From the NCBI RefSeq assembly GCF_002812125.1, contig NZ_NPDQ01000003.1, forward strand, positions 186,001-250,000: a stretch of DNA of 64,000 bases, written 5' to 3'. Source of the DNA: Leptospira brenneri (lineage in GTDB: Bacteria; Spirochaetota; Leptospiria; Leptospirales; Leptospiraceae). The translations under genes were made by a program, and so were the position numbers. The notes under the pieces are model-generated. The model searched no databases. It had not been told where the DNA came from and saw only the letters and a list, made by a program, of their open reading frames with translations. Below, piece after piece: positions 24,441 through 33,189 of the stretch (the stretch's first letter is position 1; every line of letters begins with the position of its first letter).

Positions 24441-26612
24441 TTATTTAGAAGTTCTTGTGAATACCCCATCCCAACCATCAGCGGGAGGATTCTTAAATAA
24501 TGCCTGACACCTTTTGATCAAGAGTTGGCTTGGAACGTCTTTATATCCAAAAACACTTGAGACCTTTTCAAAACTTCCAATGGCTTTTTCCCATTCTCGA
24601 TTCAAATAAAACTGAAACCCTTGTTTATAGATTTCTTCTGCTTCGATGATTTGAGGAGTCAGATCAGAAACATAGGAAACCAAACTATAAATTTTAACCG
24701 GAGCCTCTTTTCCTTTCACACGAATCCAATCTAAAAACCGAAAATGAAACTCATCTTTACAAACGGATTCGATACTTTCAGAAACTAGAATCGAAGTTCC
24801 ATAATCTTTAGCCGCTGCTTCTAAACGCGCTGCTAAATTGACCGTATCTCCCATCATTGTGTAGGAAGCGAGACTATCAGTCCCCATGAATCCAACCTTA
24901 GCTGGTCCACAATTGAGTCCAATTCGAAACTTCATTCCCCTCGCAGTCTCAGTGTAATCTTTTTTTTCATTCCAAATAGATCGTAAAACCTCAAGTTCAG
25001 TGACCATCGCAAGGGCGGCTGTGCAAGCAAGTCTCGGATGATCATTATTTTGAATGGGTGCACCAAAAATTCCAACGATGGCATCCCCAATGTATTTATC
25101 CAAGGTTCCTGAATTGGCTTTTAGAATTTTTGTCATCGCAGAAAGATATTCATTTAACAACCTTGCTAAATCACTGGCACTGAGTTCTTCACTGATACTG
25201 GAAAATCCTGCCACATCAGAAAAAAAAGCCGTGATTTCCCACTCCCCTCCTTTTTTTAAGGAATCCATATTCTCGAGGGCTTCGCTCACAACACCCGGAT
25301 CGACTAAGTTCCGTAAGATGTTATTAAATTTTCTTTTTTCCTTTCCTTCCGTATAAGTAAGGTAAGCAAAACCGATCAAATAGGATAAAGGGAAACCAAT
25401 CACAAACGAAGAACTAGGAAGAACCAAATCCAGTCGGTATAAAAAATAAAAAGAGCCAACAAAAATACCAATGGCAAGAACAGGATAAACGTTTCTCAAA
25501 AAATGCCACTGGTTGACAAAAAGAATGATCACTCCAAACATCAAAATAAAAAGAGTAAAACTGATTCCCCAAATTTCAGGAAGTTCCGTCAGTAGATGTC
25601 CCTCGGTCAAGTTCGAAGCAAACACTGCTTGGGCAATCACTCCCGGGAAAAGTCCATGAGGAGTGACCACATCATCATGAGTGGCTGCCGCTGAAGTTCC
25701 AATTAACACAATTTTGTTTTCAAAAAAAGTAGGAGGAACCAGAAGTTTTTCAGGATCCTCTACCTCGTTTGCGTTCAATTGGTTCAAGGATTCAATGATC
25801 CCGGCAGCAGAGTAACGAGGGATGTTTCGTAGTTCCTCTTCGGTATAAAAATAAGCACGGACAAGACCATCCTTGCCCAAAGGAACTTCCCTCGTGACCC
25901 CATCCTCTCTTCGAATCCGAAATCGTCCTTCCTTCCATTCTGTTGAATAAGACTTCCCAGAAACAAATGCCTGTAATGCGAGTGTTGGATAGTGTTTGTT
26001 TTTCCAACGAGTGAAAGGAGTAAACCTCCGAAGGATTCCATCGGTATCGGAAATGACATTCACCACATGAATCATGGGAGCTGTTTCACCCACAGCCCCG
26101 ATCGGAAAAGATGCGTTTTCATAACGTGGGAATGGGGTATCCGATGGTAACGATACATTAAATTTTTCAGCAATATCTTCTTCGTCTTTCCTGGTAAATA
26201 CATATCCACCGTTACGAAAATTGGCTGCATGGGAAATTTCACCTAAACTCTGATTGGCGGCCACGAGTGCCTCATCATAATCAGACCTTTCCGTAAACAT
26301 AATATCAATGATTGTAATTTTGGGTGGAGTGAGAAGTTTCGTATAACCAATGAGTGTGGGATAAATATTTCTCTTCCAGGGCCATTGCCCAAGTTCGGGA
26401 TGATCAGCATATTTTGCGATACTTTGTTCATCAATATCAATGATCACAATGTCTTTAGAAAAACGATGGTGGGTCGGAAGGATATGGAATAAACTATCCG
26501 ATAACTTTCGATTCAAAGTATTAGAAAAACCAAAAAGAGAAATTACTGCCAAAATGGCCCCAGGAACGATGACCATTAAAAAAAATGGAAAAAGATATTT
26601 TGTTTGTTTCAT
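24441..26612 (-). CDS. CHASE2-domain class III adenylate cyclase
   Basis: A 723-residue membrane protein: an N-terminal transmembrane helix (about 8-30), a periplasmic CHASE2 sensor (about 35-330; IVIIDIDEQSIAKYADHPELGQWPWKR is typical), three transmembrane helices (about 345-420), then a class III cyclase domain (about 450-640) and a helical TPR-like tail. Metal-binding Asp residues are present in FFSDVAGFSS and IGDAIVGIFG; LDKYIGD and MMGDTVNLAARLE supply the adenine-selecting Lys and Asp and the transition-state Asn and Arg, so it should make cAMP. Its ATG overlaps the stop of the M48 peptidase gene (ATGA), implying cotranslation. Confidence 0.93.
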   Translation of the reverse strand: MKQTKYLFPFFLMVIVPGAILAVISLFGFSNTLNRKLSDSLFHILPTHHRFSKDIVIIDIDEQSIAKYADHPELGQWPWKRNIYPTLIGYTKLLTPPKITIIDIMFTERSDYDEALVAANQSLGEISHAANFRNGGYVFTRKDEEDIAEKFNVSLPSDTPFPRYENASFPIGAVGETAPMIHVVNVISDTDGILRRFTPFTRWKNKHYPTLALQAFVSGKSYSTEWKEGRFRIRREDGVTREVPLGKDGLVRAYFYTEEELRNIPRYSAAGIIESLNQLNANEVEDPEKLLVPPTFFENKIVLIGTSAAATHDDVVTPHGLFPGVIAQAVFASNLTEGHLLTELPEIWGISFTLFILMFGVIILFVNQWHFLRNVYPVLAIGIFVGSFYFLYRLDLVLPSSSFVIGFPLSYLIGFAYLTYTEGKEKRKFNNILRNLVDPGVVSEALENMDSLKKGGEWEITAFFSDVAGFSSISEELSASDLARLLNEYLSAMTKILKANSGTLDKYIGDAIVGIFGAPIQNNDHPRLACTAALAMVTELEVLRSIWNEKKDYTETARGMKFRIGLNCGPAKVGFMGTDSLASYTMMGDTVNLAARLEAAAKDYGTSILVSESIESVCKDEFHFRFLDWIRVKGKEAPVKIYSLVSYVSDLTPQIIEAEEIYKQGFQFYLNREWEKAIGSFEKVSSVFGYKDVPSQLLIKRCQALFKNPPADGWDGVFTRTSK

Positions 26613-27835
26613 GGTTTGAGTTTAGATTTAAATTCACTCCAACGATCTTTGAGAAAGGGAACATTTTCGGGAGTGGCGGATGATTCAAAAAATACAAGTT
26701 TGGCGATTCGAATTGTGGTATCAGGATGAGTTTTCTTAAAAGAATCTGTCCCTTCTGACTTTGAAATTGTATTTAGAAAATTAGAAAGACCAACGGGAGA
26801 AAATCCAGCTTGGCTAGTGAGACCAACGGCCGCTTCATCTGCCTCTAATTCCAACTTCATATCTCTTCCTGTTTCAAAGAGTTGTTTTTCCATTTCATCC
26901 AGAAGGGTTGAAGTAGCAGCATTCACAACTTCGCCACCAGGAGGAGCCAAAAACCCGGAGAGAATGTCTAAAAATACATTTGATTGTTTGAATTCTCCAT
27001 TATGAAAGAGAACAATGTGTCCCATTTCATGGCCAATGATACCAGCAAGTTCTGCTTCAGTTTGGACTTTTTTAAGACTCCCAGTAGTTAAAAAAATAAA
27101 CCCACCAGGACAAGCAAAGGCATTTACCTCTGGTGTATCGATCACACCCACACGAAAACTTAAATCCTTTCTAGAGGATACAGAAGCCAAACGAGAGGCA
27201 ACCGAATTAAGATAACTAGTAAGTTCTGTATCTTTTACTAGCGGGTATTTTTTAAGTAACCTAGCCGCTAGAGAACGTCCGACTTTCACTTCGGCCTTAG
27301 TTTCCGAAAGAACCTCTAGTTCAGAATTAGAATATACTGAATTTTTAATACTGCTATTTTCTTCTTTTAAATTTGTTTTATCAGAAGGATATCCTAAATG
27401 AGTGAAAGGGACCGACTCAAGCCAACGTAAAGACTCAAAATCATAAAGTTCTCCCTCCCCGCGAACACGCATCTTCTGTGTTTCCGAAAGCCCACGGGCC
27501 GCTGCTGTTTTTGTAAAATCGGAAGCTCTTTGTCTTGCCACAACTGCTTCAGAGGAATTGGATGTGATGCCTAGTTTAATTTGGTTTCCCGGAGGGAGAG
27601 GTGATACAAAGAGTTTGGATACCCATCCGGAACGGTTCTCCGCCCTCACCTGAACAAAAAGTCCTTGTTCACTTACAGGAAACAAAGCATCCCCCATTTG
27701 CAATGGAAACCCATCGGCACTGAGTTTGGGTTGGGAAAGGAGTTTGGCCTTTGTGCTTTGTACGTATACATTGCCCTTAGCCATCAGTGTTTGTGCTAAA
27801 AAAAGAAACAAAAAGGTGTGAGAAAGAACTCTCAT
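26609..27835 (-). CDS. M48 family metalloprotease with N-terminal SH3-like domain
   Basis: A protein of about 408 residues: signal peptide (MRVLSHTFLFLFLAQTLMA), SH3-like domain (about 22-85, containing GWVSKLFVSPLPPG), then the M48 peptidase. The zinc site HEMGH is near residue 267 and the third ligand lies in ELEADEAAVGL near 332. The alternative GTG start at 27856 adds seven residues; a CATAAT -10-like box seven bases ahead of the ATG at 27835 favours the shorter, possibly leaderless form. M48 enzymes of this type (BepA/LoiP-like) act in periplasmic protein quality control. Overlaps the CHASE2 cyclase gene. Confidence 0.88.
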   Translation of the reverse strand: MRVLSHTFLFLFLAQTLMAKGNVYVQSTKAKLLSQPKLSADGFPLQMGDALFPVSEQGLFVQVRAENRSGWVSKLFVSPLPPGNQIKLGITSNSSEAVVARQRASDFTKTAAARGLSETQKMRVRGEGELYDFESLRWLESVPFTHLGYPSDKTNLKEENSSIKNSVYSNSELEVLSETKAEVKVGRSLAARLLKKYPLVKDTELTSYLNSVASRLASVSSRKDLSFRVGVIDTPEVNAFACPGGFIFLTTGSLKKVQTEAELAGIIGHEMGHIVLFHNGEFKQSNVFLDILSGFLAPPGGEVVNAATSTLLDEMEKQLFETGRDMKLELEADEAAVGLTSQAGFSPVGLSNFLNTISKSEGTDSFKKTHPDTTIRIAKLVFFESSATPENVPFLKDRWSEFKSKLKP

Positions 27836-27934
27836 GCAATAAATTATGTTTTTCACTCATAAGTTGAAAACTCTTTTTTTATAGAAAGACTTTAGAATTG
27901 ACATTTCCTTTCGCATTCTTGAAATGAACGCGTG

Positions 27935-29485
27935 ATGCATCATCTTTTCCTAATATTTCTTCTGTTTTTCTTCGCCTTTACTAGCTGTAAAAAGGAAAAA
28001 GATGAAAGTAATTCACTTTCTGCATTGGTCTCTCGTTTTCTTATCAGAAGTTTACTAAACTCTAACATCAATTCAGAACTTCCATCAAATCTAAGTGTTG
28101 CGGTGCCACGTTCCATTCGTAAACCATCCTCTGGTCTGGGTGCCTCCCTTGGTAAAACTAAAGTTGCTAAACTTAAAAGGACTGCCTTCTCTTCAAAAGG
28201 AATTGCTCAGGATACTTTTGATTATGGTTTTACGGGACAAGCTTTTCTTACAGAAGGAACTTCTATTGTCTCCGAAATCCTTCGTGATTCCAAACGAGAC
28301 TTAGTGCTCATCAGTGGCGCTTATAATGTTGCAAAAGCAAGTCCAGGGGTTTGTGTTCCCGGAGGAACTTCTAGTGTAAGTATTACGCAGTCTATGGAAA
28401 ATGAATTCCTTGAAGGGATTGAACGACTTGGCCTTAGTCCAGAGGAAGCAAGAGGAGAACTAGCCAGTTTACAAAATGAAGGAATCCTCCCATATATCGG
28501 ACAATCCGTACCCACACCTGCGATGGTATTCAAAACACTATCCAATAACGAATATGATACGGAAATTTCTTATTCTTTTGCAGAATCAATTGGTACACCA
28601 CAACCTTGTCCCGCAAACAATAAATTTCAAAAAAGTCTAAAATTCAAATCAGACAAAACCAAAATTTTCAGCTCGATCACTCGTTCTCTTAAGGTATTTG
28701 GAATTTCTCTCACTGTGGAAGGATCCATCACTTACATAACCCAAGCAGGAAAAAAAGACAAAGCCATCTTAAATATCAAACAAGTCACAACCACTTCAGG
28801 AAGCACTGATAAATCAACAACAAGGTTTACTTTTGAGGAATGTGATAATGATACAAATGCCAATGCCAACAACTGTGTCACGTTGAGTTATAGTAATGTC
28901 TATGATAGTTCAGGCGACAAGGTAACCACTACTGTTAAGGGAAAATCCAATGATTTTGGTGGTTATGTGACCACCGAATACATAGACAATAACATTGGTT
29001 ATGAATATTATTTAGAAGAAACCTATGATGAAAATGGGGATACTGGTTATTTTGCTGTAGATTATTATGATACAACCGATTCTTCAAACGATGAGTATGA
29101 GGAACTCGGTTATTTTGATTACGATCTCTATGGCGAATTTTACGAAACGGGTGCTTATGCCTATCAATTCGAATGGGATGTATTTGTAGATTTTAATTCA
29201 GCTCTTCCAGGCGGAGGAATTGGCGTTGGTGCCGGCTTTACAGAATACGATGCCTATGTGATTATGCCGGCAGGAGTGGATCCGAATGTTTATCCCGATG
29301 AATATATCGGTTGGGGAGAATTCTTTAATAATGTCAATAGTGGCGGCCCAGTCTACTATGTTGATTTTTACGGCACGGCAGATCAGGTGGCCTCTTCCGT
29401 TGTGTGGCGCTACACCATCGATGCAAATGGAAACGAAGTTTATGTAGGCTCTCCTACCATAATCAATACAATTTACCAACTTTAA
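27935..29485 (+). CDS. Tyr/Asp-rich predicted lipoprotein of unknown function
   Basis: A protein of about 516 residues with signal peptide and lipobox FAFTSC (Cys near 18). GTG (27932) and ATG (27935) are adjacent possible starts. The middle (about 290-400) is dominated by Tyr, Asp, Glu and Asn in short beta-like units (YSNVYDSSGDKV, GYEYYLEETYDENGDTGYF), reminiscent of ligand- or calcium-binding repeats but not a family I know. TTGACA at 27898-27903 may be its -35. It is followed 15 bases later by a FadL-type porin, so the two may work together at the outer membrane. Confidence 0.75.
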   Translation: MHHLFLIFLLFFFAFTSCKKEKDESNSLSALVSRFLIRSLLNSNINSELPSNLSVAVPRSIRKPSSGLGASLGKTKVAKLKRTAFSSKGIAQDTFDYGFTGQAFLTEGTSIVSEILRDSKRDLVLISGAYNVAKASPGVCVPGGTSSVSITQSMENEFLEGIERLGLSPEEARGELASLQNEGILPYIGQSVPTPAMVFKTLSNNEYDTEISYSFAESIGTPQPCPANNKFQKSLKFKSDKTKIFSSITRSLKVFGISLTVEGSITYITQAGKKDKAILNIKQVTTTSGSTDKSTTRFTFEECDNDTNANANNCVTLSYSNVYDSSGDKVTTTVKGKSNDFGGYVTTEYIDNNIGYEYYLEETYDENGDTGYFAVDYYDTTDSSNDEYEELGYFDYDLYGEFYETGAYAYQFEWDVFVDFNSALPGGGIGVGAGFTEYDAYVIMPAGVDPNVYPDEYIGWGEFFNNVNSGGPVYYVDFYGTADQVASSVVWRYTIDANGNEVYVGSPTIINTIYQL

Positions 29486-29500
29486 TCATAAAAATACAAT

Positions 29501-30949
29501 ATGAAAATATACAAATTACTATTCACGTCATTACTATTAATACCAAGCATTCTCTTGGCTTCTGAACCTTTCCATAATATCCAAGGATTTTATGGAGAAC
29601 GGGCAGCAGGTCTAGGAGGGGCTTTTACTGCCATCGCGGATGATCCTTCCGGTGCTTATTACAATCCAGCGGGACTCGGATTTACTTACAACGATGGGAT
29701 TTCCATTTCTGCCAGTAATTTCAAAGATGTAAAACGAAGTTATATCAATATCGATACACCAGGTCAAGTCTACAACCAAACACACCAAGGATTTGATCCC
29801 AACTTTATTGGGTTACTAAAGAATTTTGATCGGTGGAAGTTTGCATTTTCGATTGTAAACACTTATAATTATTCTTACAATCGGGCGGACCAAGTGAATT
29901 ACCCACTCGTCTCCCCTTCCATCAACTCCACAAGAAATTATACAAAAGAAAGATACAACCAACTGTTAGTGGGCCCGAGTGCTGCATACCTACTCTCCGA
30001 CAAACTTTCCATAGGTGCCACTCTCTACTATATGAATGACACAAAGGAGGTATCCAGAACCCAGTTCCAACAGTTTTCGGATCTTAGTTATGTGATGCGT
30101 TCCTATGTGGACAATCGTAGAACCTCTGGGATTATGCCGGTCATTGGAATCCAATACCAACCCATTCAAAAAGTTTCCCTTGGGATGAGTTACCGTAGAA
30201 TCTTTGTGATGGGTGGGAACAGATTGTATAATGAAGTTTATGCGGATTCCACACGTAGACCCGGATCTGCTGCGGTCGATTTTATTGAAGGAACGGGTGA
30301 CGGTGCCTCTTCCATTGAAGCAGGAGTCCTCACTCAAAAACCGAAACTCACAACTTCGATCCCACAGACTTCCGAAATGCGTTTTGGAATCGCGTTTTTC
30401 CCGACTTCACGATTTCTCGCTTCCTTTGATATGATCTATACCACAGGATATAAATCGAGACAAAACCAAGACGAAATTAGTGCTTTTGGCAGAAGAATCA
30501 CTTATACAATCAACGATACCGAAATTCGAGAACTGACCCGTGCATCGACTACGAACTTTGCAGCAGGAATGGAATACTACCTTGCAGACACATTTTCCGT
30601 GTTAGCTGGTATTTACACAAACGAACCAAACACAAAACCAATTTCTTGGACTGAATCAGCAGTAGATTTATACTTACAAAATGCATATGGGAACCAAGTC
30701 CAGGTCAATTCTGGAGACAATAGTTTAGTTTATAAAGTGGCTCGGTCGGGAACCAATCCAAGAAACGAATACTCAAGAAACAAAGGACTTAGTTTGGGAT
30801 TTTCTTGGGTGACATCTAAATCCTCTGTTTCCGTAACCTATATTAGAGAAGTGGGAAATGGAAATTCTAGGATAGATCCAAACTCTCTTTCTCAATCCTT
30901 CGAATACAGCGCACATTCGATTTACATTATGGTTAGTTCCCGAAACTAA
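29501..30949 (+). CDS. OmpP1/FadL/TodX family outer-membrane transporter
   Basis: A 482-residue protein: signal peptide (MKIYKLLFTSLLLIPSILLA), then the FadL hatch signature near the mature N terminus (GERAAGLGGAFTAIADDPSGAYYNPAGL, about 31-58, with the conserved AYYNPAGL), and a long alternating beta-strand barrel. The final strand is YIMVSSRN, not ending in an aromatic residue. FadL proteins pass long-chain fatty acids or other hydrophobic compounds through the outer membrane. Probably cotranscribed with the upstream lipoprotein. Confidence 0.9.
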   Translation: MKIYKLLFTSLLLIPSILLASEPFHNIQGFYGERAAGLGGAFTAIADDPSGAYYNPAGLGFTYNDGISISASNFKDVKRSYINIDTPGQVYNQTHQGFDPNFIGLLKNFDRWKFAFSIVNTYNYSYNRADQVNYPLVSPSINSTRNYTKERYNQLLVGPSAAYLLSDKLSIGATLYYMNDTKEVSRTQFQQFSDLSYVMRSYVDNRRTSGIMPVIGIQYQPIQKVSLGMSYRRIFVMGGNRLYNEVYADSTRRPGSAAVDFIEGTGDGASSIEAGVLTQKPKLTTSIPQTSEMRFGIAFFPTSRFLASFDMIYTTGYKSRQNQDEISAFGRRITYTINDTEIRELTRASTTNFAAGMEYYLADTFSVLAGIYTNEPNTKPISWTESAVDLYLQNAYGNQVQVNSGDNSLVYKVARSGTNPRNEYSRNKGLSLGFSWVTSKSSVSVTYIREVGNGNSRIDPNSLSQSFEYSAHSIYIMVSSRN

Positions 30950-31017
30950 TCATAATGTATCGGACAAAAATTTTAAATTAAATCAAACAAGGATCATCGA
31001 TCATCAATCGCAGCATT

Positions 31018-31917
31018 TTATTTTGCATTTGGGTTTAATGTAAAAAACTCTTTTGCATCTTCATACCCATGCCGGAGAAGAAGTTCAGCTTGTTCCTTTT
31101 TAAAATTTAAGATACTCACTAAACCCAACATTCGTTTGGGAGCAATCACAGAAATTTTTGCATTTTTAAATTGAGTCCTTAATCCCAGTAAAAAGTTTTC
31201 CACTGGTGTTAAACCTTTCATTACTGCTTTTCTATATTCTAATCCTTGTTCTATGCTTCTGTAAGAACCTAGGAGATAGAGTTCAAATAATCTTTCCAAT
31301 GCTTCATCTTTAGTTTCTGGAGTTTCCATCATCTGAACTCCTCCTACTGGAGAAAGAAGGACAACTACAATCTCGGAAGCTTCATGGGTGAGAGCAGGTA
31401 GGATGGGTGTATTGGCCATCACTCCCCCGTCCCAATACGGCTCTCCATCAATGATCTGCCACGGAAAGATCATGGGGATGGCAGAAGAAGCCAAGATATG
31501 TTCGATTCTTAAACCTGGATTTTCAAAAAACTTAAGTTCAGAGGTGAGAATGTTCACTGCAGAGATGATGACTTTTGTTTTGGATTCATTCAGTGTAGAA
31601 AAATCCAAATTCTCATGAATGAATTTTTTTAATGGATCAGTTTCAACAAGGGGATAATACCTTCTTCGAAAAAGTCCCTTTAACATATTCCAGATCGAAT
31701 AACGCATGATATTTTTTTGATTTAGTCTTAACCATAACTCAGAGAGCCTCCCAGAATTCATTCCCGAACCAATGGCACAGGCATTGATGGCACCGACAGA
31801 AGTTCCGCAAATGATATCCGGTTTCCAGTGGATTTCTTCCAAATACCTGAGAACACCCGCCTGGTAGGCACCTCTCGCACCCCCACCCGATAAAACCAAA
31901 GCTCTCTTTTTACCCAT
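31018..31917 (-). CDS. Patatin-like phospholipase
   Basis: A 299-residue cytoplasmic or membrane-peripheral acyl hydrolase. The oxyanion loop GGGARGAYQAGV is at about 11-22, the nucleophile elbow GTSVG (Ser near 41), and the catalytic Asp in DGGVMANTP (about 168). All three are intact. No signal peptide. It begins on the base after the NlpC/P60 gene stop, so it is in an operon with that gene and with the larger patatin at 33190. Confidence 0.93.
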   Translation of the reverse strand: MGKKRALVLSGGGARGAYQAGVLRYLEEIHWKPDIICGTSVGAINACAIGSGMNSGRLSELWLRLNQKNIMRYSIWNMLKGLFRRRYYPLVETDPLKKFIHENLDFSTLNESKTKVIISAVNILTSELKFFENPGLRIEHILASSAIPMIFPWQIIDGEPYWDGGVMANTPILPALTHEASEIVVVLLSPVGGVQMMETPETKDEALERLFELYLLGSYRSIEQGLEYRKAVMKGLTPVENFLLGLRTQFKNAKISVIAPKRMLGLVSILNFKKEQAELLLRHGYEDAKEFFTLNPNAK

Positions 31918-33177
31918 CTATTTTCCTCCTGTAAAAATATCCCGGCCCGTTACATACCTTTCCTTCCACCATTTTTCATCTAGGGATTGAATGACCACAC
32001 CACGGCTAGTAGAAGCATGGATGAAATTTCCATTTTCTAAAACCATACCCACATGAGTGATTTTACTTGTACTCGGTGACGCGGAAAAAAATACTAAATT
32101 CCCAATTTCACGTTTGTCGCGAGAAACTGATTTTCCGATTTGTGCTTGGTCCCGAGCCGAACGCGGGATCATCCTTTCATTCATTCCAATCTTTGGATCT
32201 GTAAGAATGGACTTTGTCAGTCCCGAACAGTCCACACCTCGTCTTGAATACCCTCCATAAAGATAAGGAGTTCCAATCCATTGCCGACCCACACCATCCA
32301 CTAACTTACGTTTATTTTTATCTGATCCAGTAGTAATGACAGGAGATTGATTCTGTTCTTCCAAAAAAATAAGAGCAGGATCCAGTTTTGGACGTTCTTT
32401 CGTTACCCATTCCCCTTGTTCATTCCAAATGATCTGAGTACGTCTTTCTGACTTTTGGAAATTTCCTACGGAAGCATTCTGACTTAAGACTTGCATGGAA
32501 TCTGATTTTACAATTTCCCAATCCTTGGTTTCAACCTTATGACCTTCCTTCTTATACCAATCATTGAAAAATTTATTTTTTTTCTCTTCGCTGAGAGATT
32601 GGATTTGTTTGGGAAGGAGTGATTCCAAACTTTTGATGGTGAGAGGAATGTTTTCTTCTTTTTTCCGAGACAATACCACGAGACGTCCCGCCACAAGCAC
32701 AGAAGCCCCACTCCATTGTTTGGATTTGGCGACGCTTAAAATTTCGAGAACAGTATCATCGGAAAGTTTGGAAAGAGACATTTCTTTTAAAAATTTTCCT
32801 AAATAGGGTATGTCTTTTTTGTTAGGTTTTGCTGTGATAAAGTAAGGGATCAGTTCCTCTGTTTCTTCCCAGGAGTATCCGTAGTCTTTTAAGATAACAA
32901 ACCTTTCCACTCCTTCTGCAAATTCAGGAGCAGGCATGGATTCAAAAGCTGCCCATACTCGTAACGACTGTACAATTTCTTTTACAGATGGATCATTGGC
33001 ACGATCACCCAAACGTTTTCGGATCTCACTGCGGATGAGGAGAGTTTCCTGTTTGTTATAAACGGAAGCAACTAACGAATCTAAGTTTTGGGAAAAAAGG
33101 GAATTTGTCGTAAGAAGAAAAAATAGACAGGTAAAAAATATATAAAATCTACAAAGTACAAACATACTTTGTATCAT
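31918..33177 (-). CDS. NlpC/P60 family cell-wall hydrolase
   Basis: A 419-residue exported protein: hydrophobic signal (about 5-29), a helical region of about 230 residues with no recognised fold, and a C-terminal NlpC/P60 domain (about 285-415). The catalytic Cys is in GVDCSGLTKS, the His in ITHVGMVLENG and the third polar residue in FIHAS. Preceding WIGTPYLYGG is also typical. It should cut peptide stems in peptidoglycan. The in-frame ATG four codons in (33165) is an alternative start. Flanked in the same operon by two patatin-like genes. Confidence 0.9.
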   Translation of the reverse strand: MIQSMFVLCRFYIFFTCLFFLLTTNSLFSQNLDSLVASVYNKQETLLIRSEIRKRLGDRANDPSVKEIVQSLRVWAAFESMPAPEFAEGVERFVILKDYGYSWEETEELIPYFITAKPNKKDIPYLGKFLKEMSLSKLSDDTVLEILSVAKSKQWSGASVLVAGRLVVLSRKKEENIPLTIKSLESLLPKQIQSLSEEKKNKFFNDWYKKEGHKVETKDWEIVKSDSMQVLSQNASVGNFQKSERRTQIIWNEQGEWVTKERPKLDPALIFLEEQNQSPVITTGSDKNKRKLVDGVGRQWIGTPYLYGGYSRRGVDCSGLTKSILTDPKIGMNERMIPRSARDQAQIGKSVSRDKREIGNLVFFSASPSTSKITHVGMVLENGNFIHASTSRGVVIQSLDEKWWKERYVTGRDIFTGGK

Positions 33178-33189
33178 AACGTCTAGAAT

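Noticed and set aside
30960..31017. GATCATCGATCATC string as a terminator or operator
   Set aside because: It is a short direct repeat, not an inverted one, and no T-run follows; likely chance.
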